Below are positions 9,710 to 18,542 of a stretch of DNA of 64,000 bases, piece after piece. The DNA comes from Rufibacter sp. DG15C (GTDB lineage Bacteria; Bacteroidota; Bacteroidia; Cytophagales; Hymenobacteraceae). The notes below the pieces were generated by a model that did not search any database, was not told the origin of the DNA, and was given only the letters and a program-made list of their open reading frames with translations. The DNA is taken from NCBI RefSeq assembly GCF_001577755.1, contig NZ_CP010776.1, forward strand, positions 3,224,001 through 3,288,000, read 5' to 3'. Within the stretch, counting starts at the first letter, position 1; every line of letters begins with the position of its first letter. A program made the translations under genes and the position numbers.

Positions 9710-11170
9710 TTATAAGTCCCAGAACATTTTCTCAGCTAGGCCTTTGGTGACTTTGGCCACTTCCTCGGCGTTTCTGGCGCCTTCAGACTCTGGGTACAAC
9801 ACGCGTCTGATGAACTGTCCGTTCAAGGCCGGGTTGTGGTTGGCCGGCAAGGCCATGCCCGGGTAGATGGCCGAAGAATAGTCATAGCGGCGCACGTCCA
9901 CCCAGGACTCTGGGTTTAAGTACAAGGCAATGAGCTTCTCCTTCATGATCAGGGACAGCGTTAGGTTTTCGGGCCCCACGGCTACCTGTGGATTGGTGAG
10001 GTATGCGTTTTTATCGGCTGTGGCAATTCCCAACTTGTCCATGTGGGCATTTATGCCGGCCAGGTAGGCGGCGTAGGCTTCTGGGGTGCTGCCGGTAGAA
10101 GTTCTAGTGCCGCCATTGGCGATAAAACGGGCTTCGGCTTCAATAAACTTCATCTCACTGTAGGTAACCATCAACAACGGTGAGGCGGGTTTGGCATAAA
10201 AGGTATTAGCGGTGATGTTGGTGTTTCCGCCGGTGCCTGCGCCGTTTCTAATGCCCGCGTAGTTGGCCGTGGAGGTTCCTTTGTCTGCCATGAACGGCAG
10301 GCGCGGATCAACCAGACCAGCGTAGGTCACGCCGTTCATCATGTTAATGAGCGTGGCCGAAGGGGCCGTGATAAAGTTGCCCGTGGTGGTACCAATGGCG
10401 ATGTTGCGGTTCCAGGGGTTCAGGTTCTTATCGTTGAAGATGAGCTGCAGGTCATCGGCATTGGAAGAGATGCCCTTGGCTAGAAGGTTCAGGGCATTGT
10501 TGGCCGCAGCCACGCCGTCTTTTTCTACCAAATGGATGGCGTATCTGGCTTTCAAGGAATTGGCCGCCTTGATCCATCTGGAAATGTTGCCTCCGTAAAT
10601 CAAATCATCGCCGCCAGGTCTTACGGTTGAAGTAGGCTTTTGCAACTCCACGATGGCCTCATCCAACAAGCGCTGAATGGTGGTGTAAATCTGTTCCTGG
10701 CTATCATAAGCCGGGGTCAGTTCCAAAGGACCTTGAAACGCCTGCGAGAAAGGAACGGCGCCCCAGGTATCGGTCATCAGGCCCAGGTTCAAAGCCTGCA
10801 AGACTTTGGTGATGCCCACGTAATGCGAAGAACCTTCGGCCGAGGCTTGCTTTACCAATACGTCTGCGTTGTTTAGGCTGTTCAGGTAAATGGTGTTGAA
10901 GGCTATGTTGGCACGCACGTCAATGTGCTGGTCTGCCTGCTGAAAGCCCGAGGTGTAGGCCGCCAACTGCTGGGCAAACATAGAGGTGTAAATGGCCAGA
11001 CTGTAATGGGCCTCGGCCGTGGAGACGATGATAGGGGACAGCAACGCGTCTGAGCTTACCGTTTTGGCGCGGTTAGGATCATCGTTCACGTCCAGGTAGG
11101 AGTCACAGCTCGCCAACGGGAGCAGGGCCATCAAACCAAGGTGTATATATTTCTTAGATAGCTGTAGCAT
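9710..11170 (-). CDS. SusD/RagB-family nutrient-binding outer-membrane lipoprotein
   Basis: This 486-residue lipoprotein has lipobox LASC (Cys22), so it is exported by the Sec/Lol route and anchored at the outer membrane. The opening CDSYLDVNDDPNRA is typical of the SusD family, as are the helical segments NIAFNTIYLNSLNNADVLV and AANSLKARYAIHL. It should act as the hinged lid over the partner SusC barrel and capture nutrients. Overall pattern resembles the SusD-like subgroup that is not restricted to glycans. ATG 11170 is preferred: it gives a proper lipobox and lies 10 bp after the susC stop, while the in-frame start at 11194 would overlap susC. No enzyme or regulator gene is adjacent, so the substrate is unknown. 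Confidence 0.93.
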   Translation of the reverse strand: MLQLSKKYIHLGLMALLPLASCDSYLDVNDDPNRAKTVSSDALLSPIIVSTAEAHYSLAIYTSMFAQQLAAYTSGFQQADQHIDVRANIAFNTIYLNSLNNADVLVKQASAEGSSHYVGITKVLQALNLGLMTDTWGAVPFSQAFQGPLELTPAYDSQEQIYTTIQRLLDEAIVELQKPTSTVRPGGDDLIYGGNISRWIKAANSLKARYAIHLVEKDGVAAANNALNLLAKGISSNADDLQLIFNDKNLNPWNRNIAIGTTTGNFITAPSATLINMMNGVTYAGLVDPRLPFMADKGTSTANYAGIRNGAGTGGNTNITANTFYAKPASPLLMVTYSEMKFIEAEARFIANGGTRTSTGSTPEAYAAYLAGINAHMDKLGIATADKNAYLTNPQVAVGPENLTLSLIMKEKLIALYLNPESWVDVRRYDYSSAIYPGMALPANHNPALNGQFIRRVLYPESEGARNAEEVAKVTKGLAEKMFWDL

Positions 11171-11180
11171 GGTCAAACAA

Positions 11181-14100
11181 TTAGAGGGTAACATTCAAAC
11201 CAAATGTGAAGCTGCGCACCGCCGGAATGCCGTACCCGGTGTACCCCAGGGCATTGCTGCCCGAGCCGTAGGTAGGCGTCTCTGGGTCAAAGCCTTCAAA
11301 AGGCGTAATCAGGAACAAGTTGCTGCCCGTTAAGCTAAACCGCACGCTCTTGAACGGAGTTCTACCAATTAAGCTGTTGGGCAGGGTATAGGCCAGTTGT
11401 GCGTTTCTCAGGCGCACCCAGGAGGCGTCTTGCAACAACACGTCTGCGGCGTCATTGAAACCACCCGAGTTGCGGTAATAGCCTTCCTCCAAAATAACGG
11501 GAATATTGTTGGGCTCGCCTGCGGCATTCACGCCATTGAAGACAATCTGCTGATAGCGGTTTTCGGTTCTAATGTCAATCCCGTTTCTGATGCGGTTCCG
11601 CATGGACACATCGTACACATCACCTCCTTGACGAATCTCCAATAAAGCCGATAAGCTCAAGCCTTTGTAAGAAATGGTGTTGGTAATGCCGCCTTGCCAG
11701 TCTGGCAGCGCGTTGCCCACTTTCACCAGAGCCGTGGCCGGCGTCAAGGTAGGGAAGCCGTTGGCGCCAATGATTAAGCGGCCTTGGCTATCGCGCTGAA
11801 AGACGCGGCCGTACAGGTCACCGGCTGAGCCACCCACCACCAGTTTATTCATGATGCGGTCATCCTGGAAGATAATCTCTGGGACGGCGGGAGTAATGGA
11901 CTTTACTTCGCTCTCGTTGGTAGACCAGTTTACCACCACTTCCCAGTTAAAGTCTGCGGTTTTCACCGGCGTGCCGGTCACCAATAATTCAACGCCCGTG
12001 TTCTGGATCTCGCCGGCGTTGGTGGTGTAATTGGTGATGCCTGATGTCACGCTGGAAGGCACTGGGATGATCTGGTCTTTGGAGTTGGAGCGGTAATACG
12101 TAGCGTCAACCACCAAGCGGCTTTGCAGGAAATGCAGCTCAGAACCAAACTCAATGGACGTAGTGGTTTCTGGCTTCAATTCTGGGTCTCCCAAGGTGGT
12201 GCTCACTACAAACCCGTTTCTATTCCCGAACGGGAAACCGCTGGCCGCGCCAAAGTACGTGCCCACGCGGTAGGGTTGGGTGTCTTTCCCTACCTCGGCC
12301 CAGGACGCCCTTACCTTCCCGAAGTTAAAGAACCGGTTACTTTCTAGGGCCAGGGGCTCTGAGAAGACAAAGCTGGTGCTCACAGATGGGTAGAAGAAGG
12401 AACGGTTCTTTTTAGGCAGGGTAGAGGTCCAGTCATTGCGGCCGGTCACGTTCAAAAACAAGTAGTTTTTATAGTCTGCCTTGGCGTCAAAGAAAGCACC
12501 AATCAAACGACGGTCACTGATGGCGTTAGTAGTGAACACATTAGCGGTGTTAGACAAATGATAAAACAAAGGTACCGTGAAGCGCTCGCCGCGAGTGTTT
12601 AAGATGTCTGAGAACTGCCCTTCTACAGAGTTACCAATCATGATGGAGGCGTTAATGTCCTCAGAGAAAGAATGCTCTGCGGTCAAAAAAGCATTAGAGG
12701 TCAGCTCGCGGTAGTTCACGCGTTCTTCCACCAAGAAGCCACCCGTGCCCGCGGCAATGTCCAGCGTGGGCGCACCTTGGAAGATAGGGCCCGGCACCAG
12801 GCGGTTGCGGTTGTCGCTGTACACGTCTGCGCCAATCTTATAGTTGAAACGCAACCATGGTTTGAAGTCATAGTTGAAGCCCACATTCCCGATGACGCGG
12901 TTCACGTCGTCTTTCAAGGTGCTCACCTCTGCTAGGTAGCGCGGGTTGTCAATCACGCCCGGCGAGTACACCTTCATGGTCCCGTCTGGATTCAGGTAGT
13001 CGTTCACGTCAAAGGTGGTGGTGTGGTAGTTGAGTGCCGACATGATGCCTTTGTCACCAGAGGCCGCTTTGTTCCCGCCCGACTGGCTGTAGCTCACGGT
13101 TCCGTTCACGGCAAACTTCTCTGAGAAATTAACGTTTCCGCCCAACTTTACCGTGGTACGCGCCCAGTCAGAATTAGGGGCGATGCCTTCTTGGTTGTAG
13201 TGCGAAAGGGACGTGTGGAAGGTGGCTTTCTCATTGCCGCCAGATATGCTTATGTTGTTGTCAAAACGCTTGCCGGTCTGGAAGAAGTCATAGAAGTTGT
13301 CATACACCTTGTCATCCCCGGCCACGGGCGGCCCGAAGGTCTGGAAACGGTTAGGCGCGCCCGTAGAGGTAAAGCGCAGCCTGCCGCTTAGGCCCTCGCG
13401 GTACCGGGTCTGCACCTCTGGCGTTTGGTTGATGTTGTCAATGCCAAAGTTAGAAGACAAAGTCACAGTAGTCGCCCCGGCTTTGCCTTTTTTGGTGGTG
13501 ATGATGATGGCGCCGTTGGCGGCGCGCAAGCCATACAAAGCGGTGGCGGCGGCTCCTTTCAGCACGGTCATGCTTTCCACGTCTTCGGGGTTGATGTCGG
13601 CGGCGCGGTTGGTGAAGGCAAACTGCTCGGCGCTGTTCACGGCGTTGGAACCGGCGCTGGGCAGTTGGTTGCCGGCAATGGTTTCATTGGAGATGGCAAT
13701 CCCGTCAATCACGAACAAAGGCTGGTTATTGGCCCCCGGCGATAGGGAGTTAATGCCCCTGATCTGGATTCTGGAACCGGCCCCTGGCGTACCGCCTGAG
13801 CCTAACACCTGCACCCCGGCCACGCGGCCTTGTAGAGAGTTCACCACGTTGGGGTTCTGGGTCTGGGCAATCTGGGCAGCGCCCACCTCCTGCACGGAGT
13901 ACCCCAAAGTCCGTTTCTCCTGCTCCCGTCCGAAGGCGGTGACCACCACTTCCTGCAGGGCCTGCACATCGGCTTGCAAAGACACGTTGATGGAGGTTCT
14001 GCCATTCACGGCCACTTCTTGGGTGGTAAAACCAATAAAGGAAATGACCAAGGTGGCGTTAGGGGAGGGAATAGACAGCGAGTAGTTGCCTTCTACGTCT

Positions 14101-14267
14101 GTGTTAGTGCCGTTGGTAGTGCCTTTCACCACCACGCTGGCGCCAATGACTGGGGTGCCGTCAGCAGCCGAGAGCACCCGCCCGCTGACTTTCTGGTCTT
14201 GTGCCGCCAAGTCTTCCATTCTGAACAGGGTACAGAGAAGAGCCAGCAAAAAGTAGATTTTCTTCAT
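11181..14267 (-). CDS. SusC/RagA-family TonB-linked outer-membrane transporter
   Basis: This 1,028-residue protein has a signal peptide (to about residue 22, ending in LAAQ), then a carboxypeptidase-regulatory-like beta-sandwich (about 28-108, starting VSGRVLSAADGTPVIGA). A TonB box (EVVVTAFG, near 107) precedes the plug domain, which contains NPNVVNSLQGRVAGVQV, SRIQIRGINSL and the terminal ALYGLRAANGAIIITTKKG. A long C-terminal beta-barrel ends RSFTFGLNVTL with a final hydrophobic residue. It imports nutrients across the outer membrane using TonB-ExbBD energy, working with the SusD-like lipoprotein downstream. It is the first gene of the operon. No regulator or sigma/anti-sigma pair is visible upstream. 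Confidence 0.96.
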   Translation of the reverse strand: MKKIYFLLALLCTLFRMEDLAAQDQKVSGRVLSAADGTPVIGASVVVKGTTNGTNTDVEGNYSLSIPSPNATLVISFIGFTTQEVAVNGRTSINVSLQADVQALQEVVVTAFGREQEKRTLGYSVQEVGAAQIAQTQNPNVVNSLQGRVAGVQVLGSGGTPGAGSRIQIRGINSLSPGANNQPLFVIDGIAISNETIAGNQLPSAGSNAVNSAEQFAFTNRAADINPEDVESMTVLKGAAATALYGLRAANGAIIITTKKGKAGATTVTLSSNFGIDNINQTPEVQTRYREGLSGRLRFTSTGAPNRFQTFGPPVAGDDKVYDNFYDFFQTGKRFDNNISISGGNEKATFHTSLSHYNQEGIAPNSDWARTTVKLGGNVNFSEKFAVNGTVSYSQSGGNKAASGDKGIMSALNYHTTTFDVNDYLNPDGTMKVYSPGVIDNPRYLAEVSTLKDDVNRVIGNVGFNYDFKPWLRFNYKIGADVYSDNRNRLVPGPIFQGAPTLDIAAGTGGFLVEERVNYRELTSNAFLTAEHSFSEDINASIMIGNSVEGQFSDILNTRGERFTVPLFYHLSNTANVFTTNAISDRRLIGAFFDAKADYKNYLFLNVTGRNDWTSTLPKKNRSFFYPSVSTSFVFSEPLALESNRFFNFGKVRASWAEVGKDTQPYRVGTYFGAASGFPFGNRNGFVVSTTLGDPELKPETTTSIEFGSELHFLQSRLVVDATYYRSNSKDQIIPVPSSVTSGITNYTTNAGEIQNTGVELLVTGTPVKTADFNWEVVVNWSTNESEVKSITPAVPEIIFQDDRIMNKLVVGGSAGDLYGRVFQRDSQGRLIIGANGFPTLTPATALVKVGNALPDWQGGITNTISYKGLSLSALLEIRQGGDVYDVSMRNRIRNGIDIRTENRYQQIVFNGVNAAGEPNNIPVILEEGYYRNSGGFNDAADVLLQDASWVRLRNAQLAYTLPNSLIGRTPFKSVRFSLTGSNLFLITPFEGFDPETPTYGSGSNALGYTGYGIPAVRSFTFGLNVTL

Positions 14268-14500
14268 GCAATTTTTGGTTAAGGGGAAAATAAAATTGGT
14301 CAGAAAGCAGATAGTTGATGGCTTTAATTTAAGGATTATTTGACCTTCTGCTACAGAAAAAGCGAATAAGAAAAATGAAAATTAAATGGAGGGTACATTC
14401 TAACTATCAGAGCCTTGACTTCGCTACGGTAGAGCAATCTTAAACCATATTCAACTTAGAAAAGGAAGCAGTACATTTACACCCCTTACATAGCTTATTT

Positions 14501-14540
14501 CTGTTTTTAACCTCATTTGGCCAAAACAGGCCAAAAACGA
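14501..14540. repeat. diverged palindromic repeat abutting a start codon
   Basis: The left arm CTGTTTTTAACCTCATTT is drifted and the right arm AAAACAGGCCAAAAACGA is canonical. Unlike the other copies it lies in a 5' leader, ending 4 bp before the ATG of the metallo-beta-lactamase-fold gene. The remaining 14268-14500 region is AT-rich and should hold the promoters for both divergent genes; no clear TAnnTTTG box was found. Confidence 0.8.
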
Positions 14541-14544
14541 TCTT

Positions 14545-15555
14545 ATGTCCGCGCAGCCAGAAAACCCTACCCCCGACCAATACCTACTCAACCCTTCTTT
14601 GCCAGTGATTAGGGAGAATTGGTCCGGCAACGCGCTGTACAAGGGCCGGTTCTTGAATGAGTTCAGGCCCGGAGACCATTCCTTGAAGAAGGTGTTCAAA
14701 TGGATGTTGCAGCCCAACCCCCAGAAGCAAGAGAAAAAGCGGGACACCTGGACGCCGGCCGTGCAGGACCCCAAAAGCTTTCTGCAAAGCAGTCAAGACG
14801 GAATAATTTGGCTGGGACACGCCACGTTCTTTATTAGGATGAATGGAGTAACGTTCATGACAGACCCCGTCTTCTATGGCGGACCCATGATGAAGCGCAA
14901 AACTGAACTGCCCGTACCCATAGAAGCCCTGCCCAAGGTAGATTACGTGCTGCTTTCCCATGGCCACTATGACCACTGTGATAAGAAAAGCCTGAAACTG
15001 CTCAGGAAGCACTCAGCCTTTGAGTTGTTGTGCCCCTTGCACCTGAGTAAAGTTGTCCAGAAGTGGCTGCCCGGCACCAAGATTCAAGAAGCGGGCTGGT
15101 ACCAGCAGTTTGATTTACCCGTCGCGCCTAAGGTATTTTTACTGTCGGCTTTTCATTGGCACAAGCGCGGGCTGCTGGATGAGGATACCTGTCTCTGGGG
15201 AAGCTTTATGGTGCAGGGGCCTTCACATACGCTCTACTTCGGGGCGGATTCAGGCTATGAGCGGCATTTCAAAGAAGTTCAGAAGCCGTTCCCTGGCATT
15301 GACACCGCCATTTTGGGCGTGGGCGCGTACAGTCCCAACTTTATGATGCGCGACAGCCACACCAACCCAGAGGAAGCCGTACAAGCCTTTCATGACCTGG
15401 GCGCCAAACAACTAGTTCCCATGCACTACGGCACCTTTGACCTCTCAGATGAGCCCAGCAGTGAGCCCGTCCAGAAACTGAAAGCCATGGAACAAGCGGG
15501 TGCTTTGCAAGGTAGACTTCGCATTCTGGGGATAGGGGAGCCGCTGTCGTTTTAA
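14545..15555 (+). CDS. Metallo-beta-lactamase-fold hydrolase (NAPE-PLD/UlaG-like)
   Basis: This 336-residue cytoplasmic protein has the HxHxDH metal motif LSHGHYDHCD (His139, His141, Asp143, His144). It also has upstream WLGHATFFIRMNG, TDPVF, a later AFHWHKRG segment with the GADSGY aspartate, and a terminal MHYGTFDL histidine. This arrangement is typical of the NAPE-PLD/UlaG-like branch, whose members cleave phosphodiester or lactone bonds; the true substrate is unknown. It stands alone, divergent from susC. The start codon sits only 4 bp after a diverged palindromic repeat, which could fold over the translation start. Confidence 0.88.
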   Translation: MSAQPENPTPDQYLLNPSLPVIRENWSGNALYKGRFLNEFRPGDHSLKKVFKWMLQPNPQKQEKKRDTWTPAVQDPKSFLQSSQDGIIWLGHATFFIRMNGVTFMTDPVFYGGPMMKRKTELPVPIEALPKVDYVLLSHGHYDHCDKKSLKLLRKHSAFELLCPLHLSKVVQKWLPGTKIQEAGWYQQFDLPVAPKVFLLSAFHWHKRGLLDEDTCLWGSFMVQGPSHTLYFGADSGYERHFKEVQKPFPGIDTAILGVGAYSPNFMMRDSHTNPEEAVQAFHDLGAKQLVPMHYGTFDLSDEPSSEPVQKLKAMEQAGALQGRLRILGIGEPLSF

Positions 15556-15569
15556 CCGTCCACTACCGT

Positions 15570-15607
15570 CGTTTTTGGCCCGTTTTCCAGGAAACAGGCC
15601 AAAAACG
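15570..15607. repeat. palindromic intergenic repeat (GTTTTTGGCC family)
   Basis: A 38-bp copy 14 bp after the hydrolase stop, with centre CCAG. Arms pair nearly perfectly apart from one central position. Confidence 0.9.
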
Positions 15608-15737
15608 GAATCCTATCCATAGCTGCTTTTACTTTGTCATGGATACTTGGCTTGTCTCATTGCCAAGTCAGTTTTCTGGACCCAAGTCCCTTCTTTTCCG
15701 TATGACCAGGTATCGTTTCACTTAAACCAATTGGATT

Positions 15738-15971
15738 ATGGCGAATGAATTGAATAAGAACCGCGATGACCGTAAGGATAAACTAGGCAACCCAAGTTCA
15801 GAAAATAAGGGCGACGCCATGAAAAATAGAGTAGTGTCACCAGATGCCTCTGCAGACGAGCGGCACACCAAAGACATGCCGGGCGTTCCTAACCAGGACA
15901 GCGGCAGCAGAGGTGCCAAAAGCGTAGAGGACGGTGGCCAGTCTTCCGGTAGTTCTGCCGGCGGTCATTAA
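15738..15971 (+). CDS. Small, highly hydrophilic, probably disordered protein
   Basis: This 77-residue protein consists almost wholly of charged and small residues (N, K, D, E, S, G) with no hydrophobic core, no Cys and no Trp. It begins MANELNKNRDDRKDKLGN and ends in a Ser/Gly-rich tail with terminal GGH. No family is recognised; the composition resembles stress-related hydrophilic proteins, which is only an analogy. Support for it being real: a clear ATG, a good terminator immediately downstream, and no competing gene in the other frames. The opposite strand also has an open frame of similar length, which I judge to be a shadow. Confidence 0.6.
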   Translation: MANELNKNRDDRKDKLGNPSSENKGDAMKNRVVSPDASADERHTKDMPGVPNQDSGSRGAKSVEDGGQSSGSSAGGH

Positions 15972-15986
15972 AGAAGGATTTCCCTT

Positions 15987-16033
15987 GTTCAAACGCCTCG
16001 TTTGCTCTTTGCAGGCGGGGCGTTTGGGTTTTA
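15987..16033 (+). terminator. Rho-independent terminator
   Basis: CAAACGCC pairs with GGGCGTTTG around a loop of about 20 nt and is followed by GGTTTT. It lies 20 bp after the small hydrophilic protein gene. Confidence 0.7.
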
Positions 16034-16118
16034 GGGGCTGCCCATAAGTTGTCGTGCTATAACGGTTGTAGCTTGGTAAGGGCCTTGTTTGTACTTTGCG
16101 ATGTAAACACCTTGACCC

Positions 16119-16514
16119 ATGCAGGACTTATTTACGCCAGGTGACCAAAAGACGTATAAGAAAACAGTGACTTCGGCAGATTTCGCCCAGTTTGAGGCAG
16201 GTTTGGTGCATTCGGTCTGCTCTACGTTTGCCTTGGGCCAAGCCATGGAATGGGCCAGCCGGCTGTTTGTGCTGGAGATGAAGGACGCAGACGAGGAAGG
16301 CATTGGCACCATGCTGCACATTGACCATCTGGGTCCGGCCTTTGCCGGCGAAACCTTGCACGTAGTGGCCACTTATAAAAGCCTGACCGGCAACGCGCTG
16401 CTCTGTGATATTTCCGTACACGCAGGAGAACGCCTAGTGGCTACCGGTCAAACAGGACAGAAGATTTTGAAAAAAGAGAAGATACACCGACTTTTGACGA
16501 ACAAACCCCAGTAG
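16119..16514 (+). CDS. Hotdog-fold thioesterase, FlK-like
   Basis: This 131-residue protein matches the fluoroacetyl-CoA-thioesterase-like (FlK) hotdog pattern. The segment SVCSTFALGQAMEWASRLF forms the central helix, followed by EEGIGTMLHIDHLGPAFAGE with the characteristic G-T-x-x-x-I-x-H-L-x-P-x-x-x-G-E, then beta strands to GERLVATGQTGQKIL. Such proteins hydrolyse small acyl-CoAs or act in detoxification; fluoroacetyl-CoA itself is not implied. The stop codon is immediately followed by the smpB start (TAGATG), so the two are one transcription unit. A TACTTTGC sequence about 25 bp upstream may be part of the promoter. Confidence 0.8.
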   Translation: MQDLFTPGDQKTYKKTVTSADFAQFEAGLVHSVCSTFALGQAMEWASRLFVLEMKDADEEGIGTMLHIDHLGPAFAGETLHVVATYKSLTGNALLCDISVHAGERLVATGQTGQKILKKEKIHRLLTNKPQ

Positions 16515-16988
16515 ATGGCGAAAGGAAAAGAGAAAGACAGATTGCAGAAAACGGTGAACATTGTCAACCGGAGGGCGAGCTATGAATATTCTTTCATAGT
16601 CAAATACACCGCCGGCATCATGCTCAAGGGCACTGAGATCAAATCCATACGCGAGGGCAACGTGAACCTGACAGACGGCTACTGCACCTTTCATGGCACG
16701 GAGCTTTTCCTGCACCAGGTCACCATTGCCAAATACACCGAAGGGACGCATTACAACCACGAGCCTACCCGGGACCGCAAACTGCTCCTCAACAAACGCG
16801 AAATCAAACAGCTCAAGGAGAAGGCGCAGGAGCAAGGCGTTACCATCATTCCCTTGCGCCTATTCATCAGTGAGCGGGGCTTTGCCAAAGTGGAGATTGC
16901 CTTGGCCAAAGGGAAGAAACTCTTTGACAAACGGGATGACATCAAAGAACGTGACATCAAGCGCGAAATGGCCCGCGAGCGCTTTTAG
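16515..16988 (+). CDS. smpB: SsrA-binding protein SmpB
   Basis: This 157-residue protein is the partner of tmRNA in rescuing ribosomes stalled on broken mRNAs. Diagnostic segments are NRRASYEYSF, GIMLKGTEIKSIREGNVNL, HQVTIAKYTEG, the HEPTRDRKLLLNKREI helix, the OB-fold strand GVTIIPLRLFISERGFAKVEIALAKGKK (split here over residues of about 105-132), and the basic tail DDIKERDIKREMARERF that enters the decoding centre. Length is normal. It starts directly after the stop of the FlK-like thioesterase and is translated from the same message. The ssrA gene itself is not in this window. Confidence 0.97.
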   Translation: MAKGKEKDRLQKTVNIVNRRASYEYSFIVKYTAGIMLKGTEIKSIREGNVNLTDGYCTFHGTELFLHQVTIAKYTEGTHYNHEPTRDRKLLLNKREIKQLKEKAQEQGVTIIPLRLFISERGFAKVEIALAKGKKLFDKRDDIKERDIKREMARERF

Positions 16989-17010
16989 CGCCAAAGGCGC
17001 CAAGTAAAAA

Positions 17011-17109
17011 TTAAGAATTAGAAATTAGAAATTGAAAATGTATCTAATAGTTCTAACTCTTACTGCGCACAGCCCCATTTCTAATTTCTAATTTTGAATT
17101 TCTAATTAA
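17011..17109. repeat. inverted low-complexity arms (AATTAGAAATTAGAAATT family)
   Basis: After smpB, a quasi-repetitive arm built of TTAGAAA units (17011-17039) is mirrored by ATTTCTAATTTCTAATTTTG at 17077-17096 with further units to 17109. Together they can form a long AT-rich hairpin. A small GGCGCC hairpin lies at 16989-17001. The right arm ends 5 bp before the next start codon. Confidence 0.7.
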
Positions 17110-17114
17110 CGTAA

Positions 17115-17891
17115 GTGAACGTCGGGATTTGTAAGCTGAGTTTGGTGCCGGTGAGAAGAGAGCCAGCCGATAGAAGTGAGCAGTTAACGCAGCTTATCTT
17201 TGGGGAATGCTATGAAGTGCTGCAGACCCAGGACAAGTGGCTACAGATTAGGACCGTGGCCGACGACTACCAGGGCTGGATAGATTTTAAACAGCACGCG
17301 CCCGTGTCAGATGCCTATTACCAGGAATGGGCCACTGTGGAGCATCCGCGGTCCATGGACATTGTGCAGACTGTGAGCGGCGCCGAGGTGGTCATTCCTA
17401 TCATGGTGGGCAGCCGGCTTCCGTTCTTTGACGGCATCAATATTAGAATTGGCGAGGAGAAGATGGTCTACAACGGCCGCGCTACCAATCCGTCTTTGCC
17501 CTACCGCGAGAACTTCCTGCAGAAGATGGCCCTGCTGTTTTTAAAGGCACCTTATGTCTGGGGGGGTAAATCGGTGTTCGGGCTGGACTGTTCCGGCTTT
17601 GTACAGCAGGTGTATGGCCTTTGTGGGCATTCTCTTTTGCGCGATGCCTACCAACAAGTGGTACACGGCCAGGAGGTGCACTTTGTCACACAAACCCGCC
17701 CCGGCGACGTGGCATTCTTTGATAACGAGGAAGGGCGCATTGTGCACGTGGGCATTGTGCTGGAAGACCAGCAGATCATCCATGCCTCTGGTGAGGTGCG
17801 CATAGACCAACTAGACCACCACGGCATTTATAACCGCGAGCTCAAGCGCTACACCCACAAACTGCGCATCATCAAGCGAATTCTTTCCTAA
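17115..17891 (+). CDS. NlpC/P60 (C40) cysteine peptidase with N-terminal SH3-like domain
   Basis: This 258-residue protein opens with a bacterial SH3-like domain (about 1-65, CKLSLVPVRREPADRSEQLT). The C-terminal C40 peptidase domain follows, with catalytic Cys159 in WGGKSVFGLDCSGFVQQ, His211 in GRIVHVGIVL and a third polar residue at His223 (IIHASGE). These enzymes cleave D-Glu-diaminopimelate bonds in peptidoglycan stem peptides. No signal peptide is visible from the chosen start, so a cytoplasmic role in recycling muropeptides is the best guess. The start is GTG at 17115, since the family begins N-x-G-I-C and no ATG fits. Confidence 0.9.
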   Translation: MNVGICKLSLVPVRREPADRSEQLTQLIFGECYEVLQTQDKWLQIRTVADDYQGWIDFKQHAPVSDAYYQEWATVEHPRSMDIVQTVSGAEVVIPIMVGSRLPFFDGINIRIGEEKMVYNGRATNPSLPYRENFLQKMALLFLKAPYVWGGKSVFGLDCSGFVQQVYGLCGHSLLRDAYQQVVHGQEVHFVTQTRPGDVAFFDNEEGRIVHVGIVLEDQQIIHASGEVRIDQLDHHGIYNRELKRYTHKLRIIKRILS

Positions 17892-17991
17892 GTTCAGGCC
17901 GTTATGTGTAACTCTAAATAAGTATATTCAGTTTTTAAGAATCTGGAAGTTTCTGTGTATCTTCCTGTTAGAATTTTTAGCTGGATGTCTT

Positions 17992-18501
17992 ATGAACGGA
18001 AAAGTCCTCTTGCTGAATCAAGATTATTCAGCCATTGCCGTGTGCAGTATCCCCAAAGCCTTTGTGCTGTTATGCCTGGAGAAGGCTGAAATGATTGCGC
18101 AAGACCAGCTAAACGGGTACCATACCGTGCGCACGTTTTACCCCTTGCCCCAGGTCATTAGGTTGCAGAACTATGTGCGCGTGCCGTACAAAGGCATCTC
18201 CCTTACGCGGCAGAACGTGATGCGCCGCGACCGGCACTGCTGCCAGTACTGCGGCGCTACCAGAAACCTCACCATTGACCACCTGGTGCCGCGCTCCCGG
18301 GGCGGCGAGACTTCTTGGTACAACTTGATCACCGCCTGCTCCCGTTGCAACTCCTACAAAGGCGATAGAACCCCGGAGGAAGTGTCCATGAAGCCCGCCA
18401 GCAAACCTCATAAGCCTTCCCTCGTTTCATTTCTGCGGGACAGCATTCAAGAGATGGACCATGTGTGGCTGCCGTATCTGGGAGAGCGGGTACGGGCGTA
18501 A
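17992..18501 (+). CDS. HNH endonuclease-family protein
   Basis: This 169-residue protein has a clear zinc-stabilised HNH fold: CQYCG (Cys84/Cys87), TIDHLVPRSRGG with the catalytic His97, WYNLITACSRCN with Asn111, and the second zinc pair Cys116/Cys119, then SYKGDRTPEE. The N-terminal part (VLLLNQDYSAIAVCSIPKAF) is the conserved extension of a chromosomal HNH group widespread in Bacteroidota and Cyanobacteria. Its biological role is unknown. It is not next to a methylase or phage gene, so a restriction role is not suggested. Confidence 0.88.
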   Translation: MNGKVLLLNQDYSAIAVCSIPKAFVLLCLEKAEMIAQDQLNGYHTVRTFYPLPQVIRLQNYVRVPYKGISLTRQNVMRRDRHCCQYCGATRNLTIDHLVPRSRGGETSWYNLITACSRCNSYKGDRTPEEVSMKPASKPHKPSLVSFLRDSIQEMDHVWLPYLGERVRA

Positions 18502-18542
18502 ATTAATAGTGTATCTTGGGCCTTCTATCCTTAATTGCCTTT

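Noticed and set aside
17992-18501. HNH protein as part of a mobile or restriction system
   Set aside because: No methylase, integrase, terminase or phage genes are nearby, and the protein belongs to a chromosomal HNH group.
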